Shown: piece by piece, positions 1-10,362 of the stretch
Layout of the letters: each line of letters starts with the position of its first letter
Position numbering within the stretch: the stretch's first letter is position 1
Source of the DNA: Limonium bicolor
Lineage: Eukaryota > Streptophyta > Magnoliopsida > Caryophyllales > Plumbaginaceae
Direction: 5' to 3'
Length of the DNA: 64,000 nucleotides
NCBI GenBank assembly: GCA_023374045.1
Contig: CM041776.1
Coordinates: 323,169,925-323,233,924, forward strand
The notes under the pieces: generated by a model
The model's input: the letters and a program-made list of their open reading frames with translations, nothing else
What the model was told of the DNA's origin: nothing
The model's database searches: none
Position numbers and translations under genes: made by a program

Positions 1-468
1 TCAGTTTCCAGCACTAGTGGAGGAGAACCAGCTTCGCCAGTGATCGGGCTGAGCGTGGTACAATTGGACCAACTGGTGCACTATCTCCAACACAAAGGCA
101 ACCCCAGTGAGAAACAGCATAACTTTGGAGATTTTTTAGGTAAGTTCTCGCCTGTGAAATCCATAGTTACGAATGCTACATGCTTAGTAAATGACTTAAG
201 AAATTGCTGGATAATTGATACTGGTGCTACTGAGCATGTAACTGGAAATAAGTTAACCCTTAGAGATCTTGAATCTTTAACTTACAAGAAAGAAATTACA
301 CTACCTGATGGGGACAAAAAGAACGTTTCTGGTGTGGGAAATTTGGTATATGATGGTGTTACATGTTTGAAAAAGGCCATGTTCGTTACTGCATTTATAT
401 TCAACCTTATTTCTGTTGGAAAACTAGTGAAAGATCTGGGTACCTCAATTGTTTTCTGTGATGATTAA
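1..468 (+). pseudogene. copia Gag C-terminus and aspartic protease
   Basis: The protease active-site motif WIIDTGATEHVTG is seen about 75 residues into the frame, with the catalytic Asp in DTGA. It is followed by the usual LPDGDKKNVSGVGNL stretch and the ISVGKLVKDLG end. Upstream residues are a low-complexity Gag tail. The frame continues from before base 1, so the Met at 40 is internal. A TAA at 466-468 separates it from the GAG-pre-integrase domain. Confidence 0.85.
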
Positions 469-498
469 TGTGCTTTACAGGACTGTGAAAACAGAAGT

Positions 499-1260
499 TT
501 GACTAGGATTAGGAAACAAAATTCTGGTTTATATTTTCTTGATATTCCTGCTTTACAAAGTTGTGTTCTGAATAGGGAAAAAACATCATGTGTTAGCTTT
601 TCTGATTGTAGCGAAGTAGAAAGAAATGATAGAACAGAAAATCTGCTCTTATGGCACAGTAAACTAGGACACATTCCTGTAAAGAAACTTGTGAAATCAG
701 AAAAATAAAAGGAGTTCATTCTAACACTGTTGTTCCTTGTACCATTTGCTATAAGGCCAAGGCTAAAAGAATTAAATTTCCCAAATCCACTATCAAAACT
801 AAAGAACCTTTTGAGTTGCTTCACTTAGACATATGCGGTCCTATGAGAACTGAAAGCTCAGAGGGTTTTAAATATTTTCTCACCATTGTTGATGACTACA
901 CTAGAGGAACCTGGATCAACTGTCTAAAACATAAATCTGAAGCAACACAAAAGATCAAAGATTTTATTATTTTAGTCGAAAAACAAATGGATAAAAAGGT
1001 GAAAATCATTAGAAGTGACAATGCCAAGGAACTTGGCAAGTCACGAGAAGGTGCTGATTTCTTTAGGAATAAAGGAATCATTCAGCAAACAAGTTGCTAC
1101 CACACACCCAGCAGAATGGGGTGGTAGAACGAAAACAAGGTCACATAATGGAAGTAGCAAGAGCCTTTTTATTTCAATATGGCCTAGAAGATAAATACTG
1201 AAATTTTTGTGTTGAACATGCTGCCCATGTGATAAATAGGCTTCCTAGTAGATAGATAAA
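499..1260 (+). pseudogene. copia GAG-pre-integrase and integrase
   Basis: LLWHSKLGHIPVKKLVKS (about 649-704) is the GAG-pre-integrase signature. The integrase catalytic core starts near 816 with LLHLDICGPM (first Asp), followed by IVDDYTR and then IRSDNAKE (second Asp, about 1010-1030). The third acidic residue (QQNGVVERKQ type, about 1103-1138) is present only after a frameshift near 1112. Further stops occur near 707, 1199 and 1252. The C-terminal portion to about 1970 is recognisable only as degraded linker. Confidence 0.8.
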
Positions 1261-1980
1261 ATGAGTCCATTTGAGAAACTCTACCACACAAAGCCAAACT
1301 ATAGTGACCTTAAGAATTTTGGCTCCTTGTGCTATGCTACAAACACTTCTGCAAACAAGAGAAAGCTAGAGTCTAGATCCTCTGTTTGCATCTATCTTGG
1401 CATGGGCAGCAATACAAAAGGTCATAGTCCTTAATATTGAAACTGGACAAATAAAAATTAGTAGGGATCTCACCTTTTTTGAAAATATCTATCCCTTGAG
1501 AGACAGCCACTGGAATCAGTATGGCATGAGAACAGAACCTCTCCTTTAGACACTCCACAAGAATACAACAAGGCTCAGTTTGACCTGCCTGAAAGGGAAA
1601 CTCAAAAACAAAAAAGGACAGAAAACGATATTCCTACTTTCATCCACATACCTGAAACTACAAATTCTACAAAAACTGGTGAAACAGAATCACATACCCT
1701 TTCTGAAAATGAAAATACCCCTACTCATCTAGAAGGTGACACTCTTAGAAGATCCACACGTGTTACAAAACCACCAATCAGATTCCAAGACTACGTATGC
1801 ACCACAAGTTCTGATCATGATGACCTTTTCTGTACCATCATAGCCAATAGATTAACCTCAGAGAAAACAAATCATAGTGATCAAAACATAAACAACCTAA
1901 CTGATATCACCCCCTCTAATACTATCTTCATCTGTGCTTTACATAGCAGCTCTGGGGAAGTTTCAAATCAGTTAGAAAAC

Positions 1981-3522
1981 TTGCAAGAACCTCAAAATTA
2001 CACCACTGCTAGTCAAGATCCTAGGTGGGTTAGTGCCATGAATGAGGAGTTTCTAGCTTTAAAAAACAACAATACATGGTCTATAGTTGACCTTCCTAAA
2101 GGCAAGCGTGCTATCAGCTGCAAGTGGGTCTACAAGACCAAGCTTAAGGCGGATGAGACACTTGAAAGGTTCAAGGCCAGACTTGTGGTTCGTGGTTTTA
2201 CCCAAAAATATGGTTTGGACTATGAGGAAACTTTTCCCCCAGTGGTAAAACTCACCACAGTTCGAGCCCTCATTATAATTGTCATACAGAAAGGTTGGAT
2301 CCTTGATCAATTGGACGTAAACAATGTCTTCCTACATGGAGATTCACATGAGGAAGTGTACATGAAAATACCCGAGGGTTTAATGGTTCAAGGAGAAAAC
2401 AAGGTTTGCAAGTTACACAAATCACTTTATGGTCTAAAACAAGCTTCTAGACAATGGTACGAGAAGCTTGCCAAATTTCTTATGAGTTTAGGCTTTACCC
2501 AGTCCCAAAATGACTATTCTCTGTTTATAAAAAGAAAAGGAAGCAATGTCTTGTTTCTAGGCATTTATGTAGATGACACTTTGGTTATAGGAAACAATGA
2601 AAAGGAGGTAAAGTTTCTGAAAAAACAATTAGACAGAGAGTTTAAAATAAAGGACTTAGGAAGGCTTAACTTCTTTTTAGGGATGGAATTTCTGGAAACA
2701 AAACAAGGTATCATCATGACTCAGCAAAGGTATATAAAACAGATCTTAACATATTTTGATATGCTAAACTGCCGCAGTTCTATTACACCTCTACAATAGA
2801 ATCTGAAACTATATAATGACTCAGGTGCCCAGTTAGACAATCCTACTGTATACAGGAGTATTGTAGGGAAATTAAATTTTCTAACAAATACAAGACCAAA
2901 TATTTGTTACACAGTTCAATATCTGAGTCAATTTCTACAAAAACCTACCACAGATCACCTAAAAGCTGCTTATCATACTCTATCTTATGTGAAAGGAACC
3001 ATTGGATACAGTTTATTTTTCAACAAAGAACTGGTCTATGATTTAGTTGCTTTTTGTGATTCTGATTGGGCTTTATGTCCAATAACAAGAATATCAATAT
3101 CAGGTTATTATATCCAACTAGGAGAATGTCCTCTGAGTTGGAAATCCAAAAAACAAGTTTCCATAGCCTTATCCTCTGCTGAGGCAAAATCTAGGGCTAT
3201 GAGATATGTAACTAGTGAACTCAGCTGGCTAAGCAGACTGATACATGAGCTAGGCATAACATACATCAATCCAATTCCCTTAAACTGTGATAACTTAGCT
3301 GCAATCCACATCGCTAGGAATCTGATATCTCATGAAAGAACTAAACATATAGAATTAGATTGTCATTTTGTCCATGAGAAATTGTAGGCAGGATTGATCG
3401 ATGTTCAGCATGTCCCAAGCAATCAGCAACTAGCTGATATCGTGACAAAGTGCTTAACAGGTAAGGCTTACAAGAAAAGTCTCTCTTCTCTCGGCCTACA
3501 ACAGCAGCAGAACAAAGATTAA
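1981..3522 (+). pseudogene. copia reverse transcriptase and RNase H
   Basis: The RT region opens with PRWVSAMNEEF, NNTWSIVDLPKG and CKWVYKTK, runs through YEETFPPVVK, LDVNNVFLHGD and YGLKQASRQW, and has the catalytic YVDDTLVIG box near 2567-2593. A TAG at 2797-2799 interrupts it. The same frame continues through VGKLNFLTNTRPN. RNase H shows its acidic residues in FCDSDWA, SSAEAK and NCDNLAA (about 3050-3300). A second in-frame TAG lies at 3385-3387, after which homology continues to a TAA near 3522. The two stops are the main damage, so inactivation is relatively recent. Confidence 0.9.
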
Positions 3523-3553
3523 AATTCTTCATCACTTCAGATTTGTAATCTTT

Positions 3554-3890
3554 GAGGGGGGGGTGTGGAATTACATATAGTTTGTATCTAGGTTATCATT
3601 CTGTAATGTTATATTATAGTTTGTATCTTAGGACAATATTGTAATTCTAGTTTGTATCTAGGGTCTATTTTGTAATTCCCCTTTTTCTCAATATTGACCC
3701 GTCTCCCTGCTCACCCAATTTCACTACTTCTTTGAAATCCCTAGACTAAGATCTTGATAGTCACGACTCTCATTCTGCAGTATTCTTGTTTCTCGATTCT
3801 CCTTCTTCCAATAATAGTTTTCTCTCATTTTCTTCCGCATCTATCTTGTAAATCTTGACAAAGCCTCGTATCTTACCCTTTTTCTATTAT
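3554..3890 (+). repeat. copia polypurine tract and 3' LTR
   Basis: A purine run GAGGGGGGGG (3554-3563) is followed directly by TGTGGAATTACA, the expected TG start of an LTR. The first 110 bases of the LTR carry three irregular repeats of TAGTTTGTATCT (near 3577, 3617 and 3650), each followed by a TGTAAT motif at similar spacing. The 3' end of the LTR cannot be fixed without its 5' partner. Confidence 0.75.
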
Positions 3891-3968
3891 ATATAATAAC
3901 TTGGCATTTCTTTTGGTTGGAATATCTAATTCAGGTGCGAATATTAGCAAGCCTGTAGAAGTTGTGAT

Positions 3969-4468
3969 NNNNNNNNNNNNNNNNNNNNNNNNNNNNNNNN
4001 NNNNNNNNNNNNNNNNNNNNNNNNNNNNNNNNNNNNNNNNNNNNNNNNNNNNNNNNNNNNNNNNNNNNNNNNNNNNNNNNNNNNNNNNNNNNNNNNNNNN
4101 NNNNNNNNNNNNNNNNNNNNNNNNNNNNNNNNNNNNNNNNNNNNNNNNNNNNNNNNNNNNNNNNNNNNNNNNNNNNNNNNNNNNNNNNNNNNNNNNNNNN
4201 NNNNNNNNNNNNNNNNNNNNNNNNNNNNNNNNNNNNNNNNNNNNNNNNNNNNNNNNNNNNNNNNNNNNNNNNNNNNNNNNNNNNNNNNNNNNNNNNNNNN
4301 NNNNNNNNNNNNNNNNNNNNNNNNNNNNNNNNNNNNNNNNNNNNNNNNNNNNNNNNNNNNNNNNNNNNNNNNNNNNNNNNNNNNNNNNNNNNNNNNNNNN
4401 NNNNNNNNNNNNNNNNNNNNNNNNNNNNNNNNNNNNNNNNNNNNNNNNNNNNNNNNNNNNNNNNNNNN
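3969..4468. other. assembly gap, 500 N
   Basis: Exactly 500 N. The fixed length indicates a scaffolding placeholder, not a measured distance. The copia fragments on either side are different elements: the RT block just after the gap is a diverged paralogue of the RT at 2240-2400. Confidence 0.99.
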
Positions 4469-5110
4469 GTTATAAAGCTTACAACTGTTAGAGCCTTAAT
4501 CATCTTAGCCAATAAAAGGGGCTGGATAATGGACCAGTTATATGTTAATAATGCATTCTTCCATGGTGAGTTAAAGGAGGATGTTTACATGCAGATTCCC
4601 TAAGGTTGTTCTGTCAGCGGAAGAATAAGGTTTGTAAATCAAATAAATCCTTGTATAGCCTCAAACAGGCTTTAAGGCAATGGTATGACAAACTTGGGAC
4701 TTTTTTTGAAAACCCAAAATTATGAGTAGTCCGAGAATGACTGCTCTCTGTTTACAAAGAAAACTCATGGAAAAATTTATCTCGGTGTATATGTAGATGG
4801 TGTCCTCATTATTGGGAACGACAAAAAAAAGACAAACTAAAACTCAAGTTACAACAAGAGTTCAAGATCAACGATCTCTCGGCATATTACATTATTTCCT
4901 TGGTATGGAGTTTCTTGAAACTAATGACTATTTAATCATGTCCCAAAGAAAATATGCTTTGCAACTTCTACAGGAGTATAACATGTAGGATTGTTGCACA
5001 TCTATCTCTCCTTCAACTCAATCAGGAGCTGGACAGAGACACAGAGAGAATTGCTATAGGATCTAACCATATATAAGAGATTTATAGGGAAGTTAAACTT
5101 CTTGACTTTT
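4469..5110 (+). pseudogene. second Ty1/copia RT fragment, heavily decayed
   Basis: Across shifting frames one can read TVRALIILANKRGWIMDQL, NNAFFHGELKEDVYMQIP, SLYSLKQALRQWYDKL, a YVDG version of the YVDD box (about 4784-4800, with the second catalytic Asp replaced), LHYFLGMEFLETNDYLIMSQ (about 4886-4945) and a final GKLNFLT near 5090. Stops and frameshifts are frequent. The fragment starts at the gap and ends abruptly where the L9-like sequence begins. Confidence 0.85.
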
Positions 5111-5113
5111 AGA

Positions 5114-5525
5114 AAAAGAAGTAGCTCGCAAAATCAACTGACCTTCTTCTCAATCTCACCCAAGAAATTACGAATCTCGATACCCCTGTTAGAACTGGTG
5201 ATGCTAGCATTGATGGGAAAGTGAGCATAGACCATCCTCATCTTGTACCGATACCTTTGGTGACACCGGTGATCAGATTCTCAATATGACTAATAACTGC
5301 CCGGATGGAAGCAGTGGTCTTCCTCTTACCAAACCAGGCGTCGATCTTTAGCCGCTTATTTCCGGTCTCCTCGTCGTTGATCAGCTTAAAATCGAGGTTC
5401 ATCAGATGCTTGAAGTTGCGAATTAGCTAACCATGGGAGCCTTCCACCTCAATGACTTTGGGTTTGATCTTAATGTCGATCCCCTTATGAATCTCCATTG
5501 TCTCCGACGTCAAAACGGTCTTCAT
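5114..5525 (-). pseudogene. RPL9: 60S ribosomal protein L9 (uL6) copy, 3'-truncated and broken
   Basis: On the minus strand an ATG at 5525 opens MKTVLTSETMEIHKGIDIKI, followed by [49 protein letters not shown] and [13 protein letters not shown]. After a frameshift it continues [16 protein letters not shown] and [14 protein letters not shown]. This follows the N-terminal two thirds of eukaryotic L9, a large-subunit protein of about 190 residues. There is an in-frame TAG after VEGSHG (near 5430) and a frameshift near 5250. No intron interrupts the first 130 or so codons. Homology stops after EKK at a GTCAGT that could be a splice donor, next to the copia fragment. It may be a truncated gene copy or a retrocopy, and it cannot encode L9. 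Confidence 0.88.
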
Positions 5526-5830
5526 GTATGCGTCTTGTCTCTTCGAATCTCCAGCAATTAGGTGGCCGCGGGAGAGCTGACGTCACAGTGAGAAACCTGT
5601 TGGATTAAAGTAAGTGGACTCTGTTTCGTTTACGAGATGAGTTTTAACTTTTAAGAGAGTCGCGATTGTATCTGCCCGACTTCGAAGCCCTAATCACGCA
5701 TATTATTTTATAAGTGGGCTGGCGGCTGGCCCGTAGATAGGCTGACGAAAGCCCATGTCCTCTACTTTCGGTACTCTTCACTGTCCATCTCATTATGATA
5801 TGAGACTCAATAAAGCCCATATTTGAAATG
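5526..5830 (-). promoter_or_regulatory. promoter-like region of the L9 copy
   Basis: Upstream of the minus-strand ATG there is a TATA-like stretch (CTTATAAAATAATA, near 5704-5717), a TTAGGGCTT motif near 5690, and several GGCCCA/TGGGCT-type elements (near 5716, 5730, 5752 and 5815). Site II (TGGGCY) and telo-box-like elements are typical of plant ribosomal protein gene promoters. Their presence argues that the L9 fragment came with its own upstream DNA. The TSS is unknown. Confidence 0.45.
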
Positions 5831-6935
5831 AAATCGATGGCTCTGAACTAGAAGACTAATTTTTCTCCCAATATATCAAAATCGTAACAAACAAGTGATC
5901 TCTCATCGATTCGCTCGAGTTGTGAATTATTTTTTTATCATAGCAAAGAGACACTAGATAAAAAGAAGAGCTAGGACCTAAAGAAAGAAAGTGCATATAC
6001 ATTAGTATTATTTTTAAATTACATTGTTACTTGGGAACTAAGGGGATATTTGGACCGCGGAGGGGTAATATAATAGAATCAGAAAACCGTGTGTGAGATT
6101 GACTTATGTACATTAAAGTGGTATGTATTGGGAGTTGGAACGCTTTTTGGGATAAAAGTTTAGTTATAGAAAAAGATGGTTGGTACAGCAAATCGAGAGC
6201 TTTGATTGTTGGGTGGCAGTCCGACTGCTAGTGCTCCAGCTGGGAGTGGGTCAAGTACGTACCTTAGATGGGCAAGGCAAGGATGAATGAGATTCCGGCT
6301 CATTCCGCCTTTGAAAATTGAAATGACTGTTGACTGAAACAGAGATTTCTTCATTGATAATCAACATCATGTGTGTTTCTGGTATTATGTGCATATTAGT
6401 TTTCCACGGAGATAATGGAGCCAGCCATAGGAACCGGCGATTATAGTCACTTTTGATGCACTAGTAGACTTGGTTGGAATATACTTAACAATAACGTTCA
6501 TCTAGATCCTAACAAACAAGTTCAGTGTAATTATCTCCAACCGGTCTCAAGTTGAAATTTAATTTGTATCATTTCTCTTGTCCATAAGCATGACAACTCG
6601 TTGACGATGAATCCACAAGTACCATAAAAATTGACCAAAGATTCAAAGTAATAAGCACGAAAAAAAAAAATCAATAGGTATTAAGACAACATGTAATGTA
6701 TGACGTTCGATCAAGCAAACATTCTAATAGACTAAGTTCATGAAATTAATTCTCAAAATACACATAATAATTTAGAATGCGCTCAATAGTATAGTAGTAG
6801 GGAATCAGGTTACAACTTCGGCCCTGCAACCGCGCATAAATAAGTTAAACATGCATGAGGATAGGAAGAGTAACAAAAGACATAAAGTAACTGGGAAAAA
6901 GATGTACTTATAAAAAAACTAGGAAGAAGATGTAA
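5831..6935. other. spacer, no gene recognised
   Basis: AT-rich intergenic sequence. Translations in all frames are short and unlike known proteins. No terminal inverted repeats or target duplications were found by eye. Confidence 0.6.
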
Positions 6936-7990
6936 GTGGTGTTGTTAACTCCATTGTTTTTCAGGAATCTCAATGTTTCAGAGGGTCTCTCGGCCTTGTT
7001 TTATCTATATGTTTTCTTAATCCTAATAGTCAATCGTCAATCCCGGGGAAGCCCTATTAGAGTGCCAGTGTCTATTCGGAAGCCGGAGGGGAGTAAGGTG
7101 GGGGATCTTGATCCAATTGCGGATGAAAGTGCAAGGATTGACCACGTTGAGTTACTGGAAGATAGTAAGGACTGTGGTAAGTCTATCAGTCATGATGTGT
7201 GTTAGGTCGTCGCGGTAGGCTTGGGTGTGCTGAGGTTGATGCAGGTGTTAGTCCTACTAGGAGAGGTACCGACGATCCCCCTGTGATCAGATGGAGGCGG
7301 GAGGGGGAAGGTGAAGACCTTAGAAACCTTTTCGATGATCATTTTAGTAGGCCGGGGTCTGAGCCGATCGGCCCTCAGGCTCATTGATGGAGGATGACTT
7401 AGAGGATATGGCCTATTGAGCCTTTTCGAGGACCCGGAATTCCCCTGGGTTCGAACCAGCTAGAGATCCTTCCATTTTGGGACATGACCCTGAGGAGAGC
7501 TGTTAAAGAGGAAGCAAGACAAACTCTCATCTTTGCCAAAAAGTCGGATGCACCGTCCCTAACGAGAAGCTTACCCTATCCAATTATGAAAAGATCATTC
7601 GAGAATAGAAAGCGAGCTTTCGGCGGAGTAGTCACTTCGAGAGTGAAGAATCAAAAGAGGAGTCTGATAGATGCTCTAGGAGTACATCCAAAGAAAAGGG
7701 CAAGAGACTTCGTGGGGCTAGACCCCTAGGTTTTGGTAAGTTTGCACGAGTTAGTAAGGTGGTCATGCGGGGCAAGAAGAAAGCTAAGTAGATTTAAGGG
7801 TCCCTCTTAGCTAGTAAGATTAGTAGGGCTAGAAAGGATTTACATGCAGGTTAGAGTCCCTTTCAGTATCGTTTTTTACATATGTCTTTGTTCTTGTATT
7901 TTCTCCAAATGGTTCTTCAGCGGGAAAGGCATCATGCCTCAGTACTGCTATGTAAGCTGGACAACCAGCCAATTATCAAAAAAAAAAATC
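6936..7990 (+). other. possible retroposed sequence ending in poly(A)
   Basis: This block is clearly more GC-rich than its surroundings. It has several short open stretches (6936-7202, 7199-7387, 7484-7729) rich in Arg, Lys, Asp and Glu, and ends near 7979-7989 in a run of A after a 3'UTR-like segment. That shape fits a 5'-truncated non-LTR element or processed transcript. I do not recognise the protein, and no reverse transcriptase motif is visible. Flanking target duplications were not identified. Confidence 0.35.
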
Positions 7991-8004
7991 TGAAATAATG
8001 TCTG

Positions 8005-8792
8005 TAGGCTTATTTGCTAGATATAGAACTAAGAAGAGATATTTATTATCGGCACGGTCACCTAATCCACGTTTAAACATTCTCATAGACAAAGATCATG
8101 CAATATGCTGAAGCTTACCTGAAAGAGGCGATCGACCTATCCCCATTATTTCGAGGTGAGTTACTTTTGTTTTCTGGGATATCTCTACAAAGTGTGTTCA
8201 TGTCCTTGGAATATAAGTCTTCCAATTTCCGTAACTTTTGTAGAGATTCGAAATATATAGAGCAAATAGGAGAATATCTACTACTTCTTAAGATCACAAG
8301 GGTTTTTTTTATTTTTGTATCTTCATACAGAAAGAGATGCACAAATGGTAACTCTACGTTTCGTCGGTAAAAAAAACCTTGATTTTTTTTGTGATTCACA
8401 CACTGCAGTATCCGATTGATCATGGCTTTTATTCAAAAGATTCTTATGTAACCCGTGCGTGGTGTGTATATCCTATAGCTTCTCAATTCACTACGAATAC
8501 CAGAACATGCTATATACAAACAATGTCGGACGGAAGCATAGAATTTGGTATATATACGTTCAGCGTGAGCGATTCTAATCTACTGTCTTTTTTTTTTAGA
8601 ACAAACTATGTTGAATATACCGATCGATTAGGCTGCTTGGATGTAGTTATATTCCAATTGATTCACATTCACTCACACAACTTTAAAAAAGTATCCGCAG
8701 CCGGCCAACACGGAAAAGCAAAAGTAATGAAAGAAAGTGAAGATGGGAATAAAGTGAAGAAAGTAACCTTAAAATATGTATATAGCAATTGA
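8005..8792 (+). other. unrecognised open stretches
   Basis: Two adjacent open stretches (8098-8370 and 8379-8792) and a preceding one (about 8005-8110) translate without matching a family I know. The stretch YAEAYLKEAIDLSP resembles a TPR helix by chance composition only. A GTGAGT at 8154-8159 could be a splice donor. Homopolymer runs (T8-T9) lie inside, which argues against conserved coding sequence. Most likely non-coding or a relic. Confidence 0.25.
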
Positions 8793-9880
8793 AAGTGATT
8801 TGTTGCTTTGTTTTTTTGGCCTTTACCTGCTTTAGTTTTCAAAGACTAGCGGCTGAAGAGGTCAATCACTTATTATGATTTTTGGAAATTTCATCAAATT
8901 TAATTAAAGTTTTATTTTGGTTTTATCATTATATGTTTTTAAAGCAACATAGAATAACATCGAATTTTTGTTGTTGTATCAGGAATACCATTTTGTTTGT
9001 TGCTTGGTTAATTCTATTGTTAACATCATTGACAAAAGTCTAAACTACTCCTCATATTAGTTAACCAAATACTATTTTGTTTGTCCACTTTTTTACTGTA
9101 GATGTGTATGCGACTGAAATTAATGGGAAATTCATACTTTTGCTAAGAGCGTTTGGCAGATGGAATTAATTAAATAGTGGACAAAATGGAAGTTGATGAT
9201 ATAAGGAAAAACTGATGTAATTTTGTTCCATTTCTAAACACAAGGTGATAAAAAGGGAATAAAGCCTTGACCCAATGACTTTTCTATGACATTTCCTTAT
9301 AAATTTTATATATCTAGCACCTTTTTTTGCTTTTTTCTCTGCTCTTGTTCTTTGTGCCCTTCTAATTCTCTAATTGTTTTATTTTGGGGTTTCCACTTAC
9401 CAAAGCTTCGCTCACGGACAGTAATGGCGCAGTTGTTTTTATGAAGGCAGAAATGTAGTAATGCAGATTCCATTAAATTGAAACATGAAAATTAATTAAT
9501 TAAGGAAAAATAATGCTCAGCCTTCTTCACTTATTGAAAGTCTATTTAATGCTCTGCCTTTTTCACTTATTGAAAGTTTATTTTTTTTAGACAGGGTAAT
9601 GAAAATTATAAGCAATGTGTTTAAAATTTTGGTAATTAATAAGAAGATTTTACTTTTCTGTATATTATTGAAATAATTATTAAATATATTTTATATTTAA
9701 AAAGTTTAACAAATTATTCTAGAACTACTATGTCGTTAAAAATTTATATTCAATTACGGTAATTAATAAATTATTTTACTGCTCTAAGAATTATTTGAAT
9801 TTTCAATATTTTATCATATAATAATAATACTTATTTTTATCATGTATTTTAATATGTTTTTATATATTATTTGAGGTTTA
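8793..9880. other. AT-rich spacer up to the duplication edge
   Basis: No gene seen. The only clear structure is a 36-bp direct duplication at 9511-9582. Alignment with the right arm can be followed down to about 9880, where the right arm runs into a gap, so the true edge of the duplicated segment could lie further left. Confidence 0.6.
9511..9582 (+). repeat. 36-bp tandem duplication
   Basis: Two adjacent copies (9511-9546 and 9547-9582) begin TAATGCTC and share CTTATTGAAAGT, differing at about three positions. Non-coding. Confidence 0.8.
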
Positions 9881-10106
9881 TAAAATTTTGAACATGTGAC
9901 ATATAATGAATTTTCAAAATAGGTTATTAACTAACTGGGATACTATTATTTTTTATTCCACTCGTCAATGACTTTTCATAAATTTTAACAAAATTTTAAT
10001 AAAATTTTTGAACTTTCTATTTTTTTTAATGGTATTTCTTGAAATAGACCCAAAATAGTGACATATTATAAAATTTCCTAAAAAGATAGTATATATGATC
10101 AGGAAT

Positions 10107-10362
10107 GGAGGTGAAGGTCGGTATATCAATTAGGGGCGGACCAAAGCGGGTTCCTGTGGGGTCCCTATAGTTATTCTAATAATAAAAAAGATATATGTTT
10201 AAAGTATAGTTTTAATAAAATAAAATTAGTAAAAGACTGAAGTTGGTAATAATTTAGTAGTAGAGGCATGTTCTTATATGTGAGGTTGTAATGCTCAATA
10301 AAATTATAACCACACATTTATATATCTTCACATTAATTCGACGTCTAGGTCTGCCATTGTAT
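10107..10362. mobile_element. about 255-bp insertion present only in the left arm
   Basis: The right arm joins the flanking sequences directly (near 43175-43195), so this block was inserted or lost. It contains AGGGGCGGACC near its start and GGTCTGCC near its end, a short imperfect inverted pair like that of a right-arm block at 40815-40985. Probably a small non-autonomous element. The family is not determined. Confidence 0.5.

Larger units (their letters stand above)
1..3890 (+). mobile_element. Ty1/copia LTR retrotransposon, 5' end outside the window, decayed
   Basis: Domains follow the copia order: end of Gag, protease, GAG-pre-integrase, integrase, reverse transcriptase, RNase H, then a polypurine tract and 3' LTR. 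Integrase before RT is the diagnostic copia arrangement. The reading frame is broken several times (stops near 466, 707, 1199, 2799 and 3387; a frameshift near 1112), so it is a relic. The 5' LTR, primer binding site and most of gag lie before base 1. The LTR 3' boundary is not clear; it lies before the gap at 3969. Confidence 0.93.

Noticed and set aside
3901..4512. Long open stretches spanning the N gap, and similar ones at 27884-28432 and 43404-44000
   Set aside because: They consist almost wholly of unknown residues created by reading through N.
8098..8152. Possible plastid Ycf3 or TPR protein fragment (YAEAYLKEAIDLSP)
   Set aside because: The similarity is limited to a few helix-like residues; neighbouring sequence does not follow Ycf3 or any TPR array.
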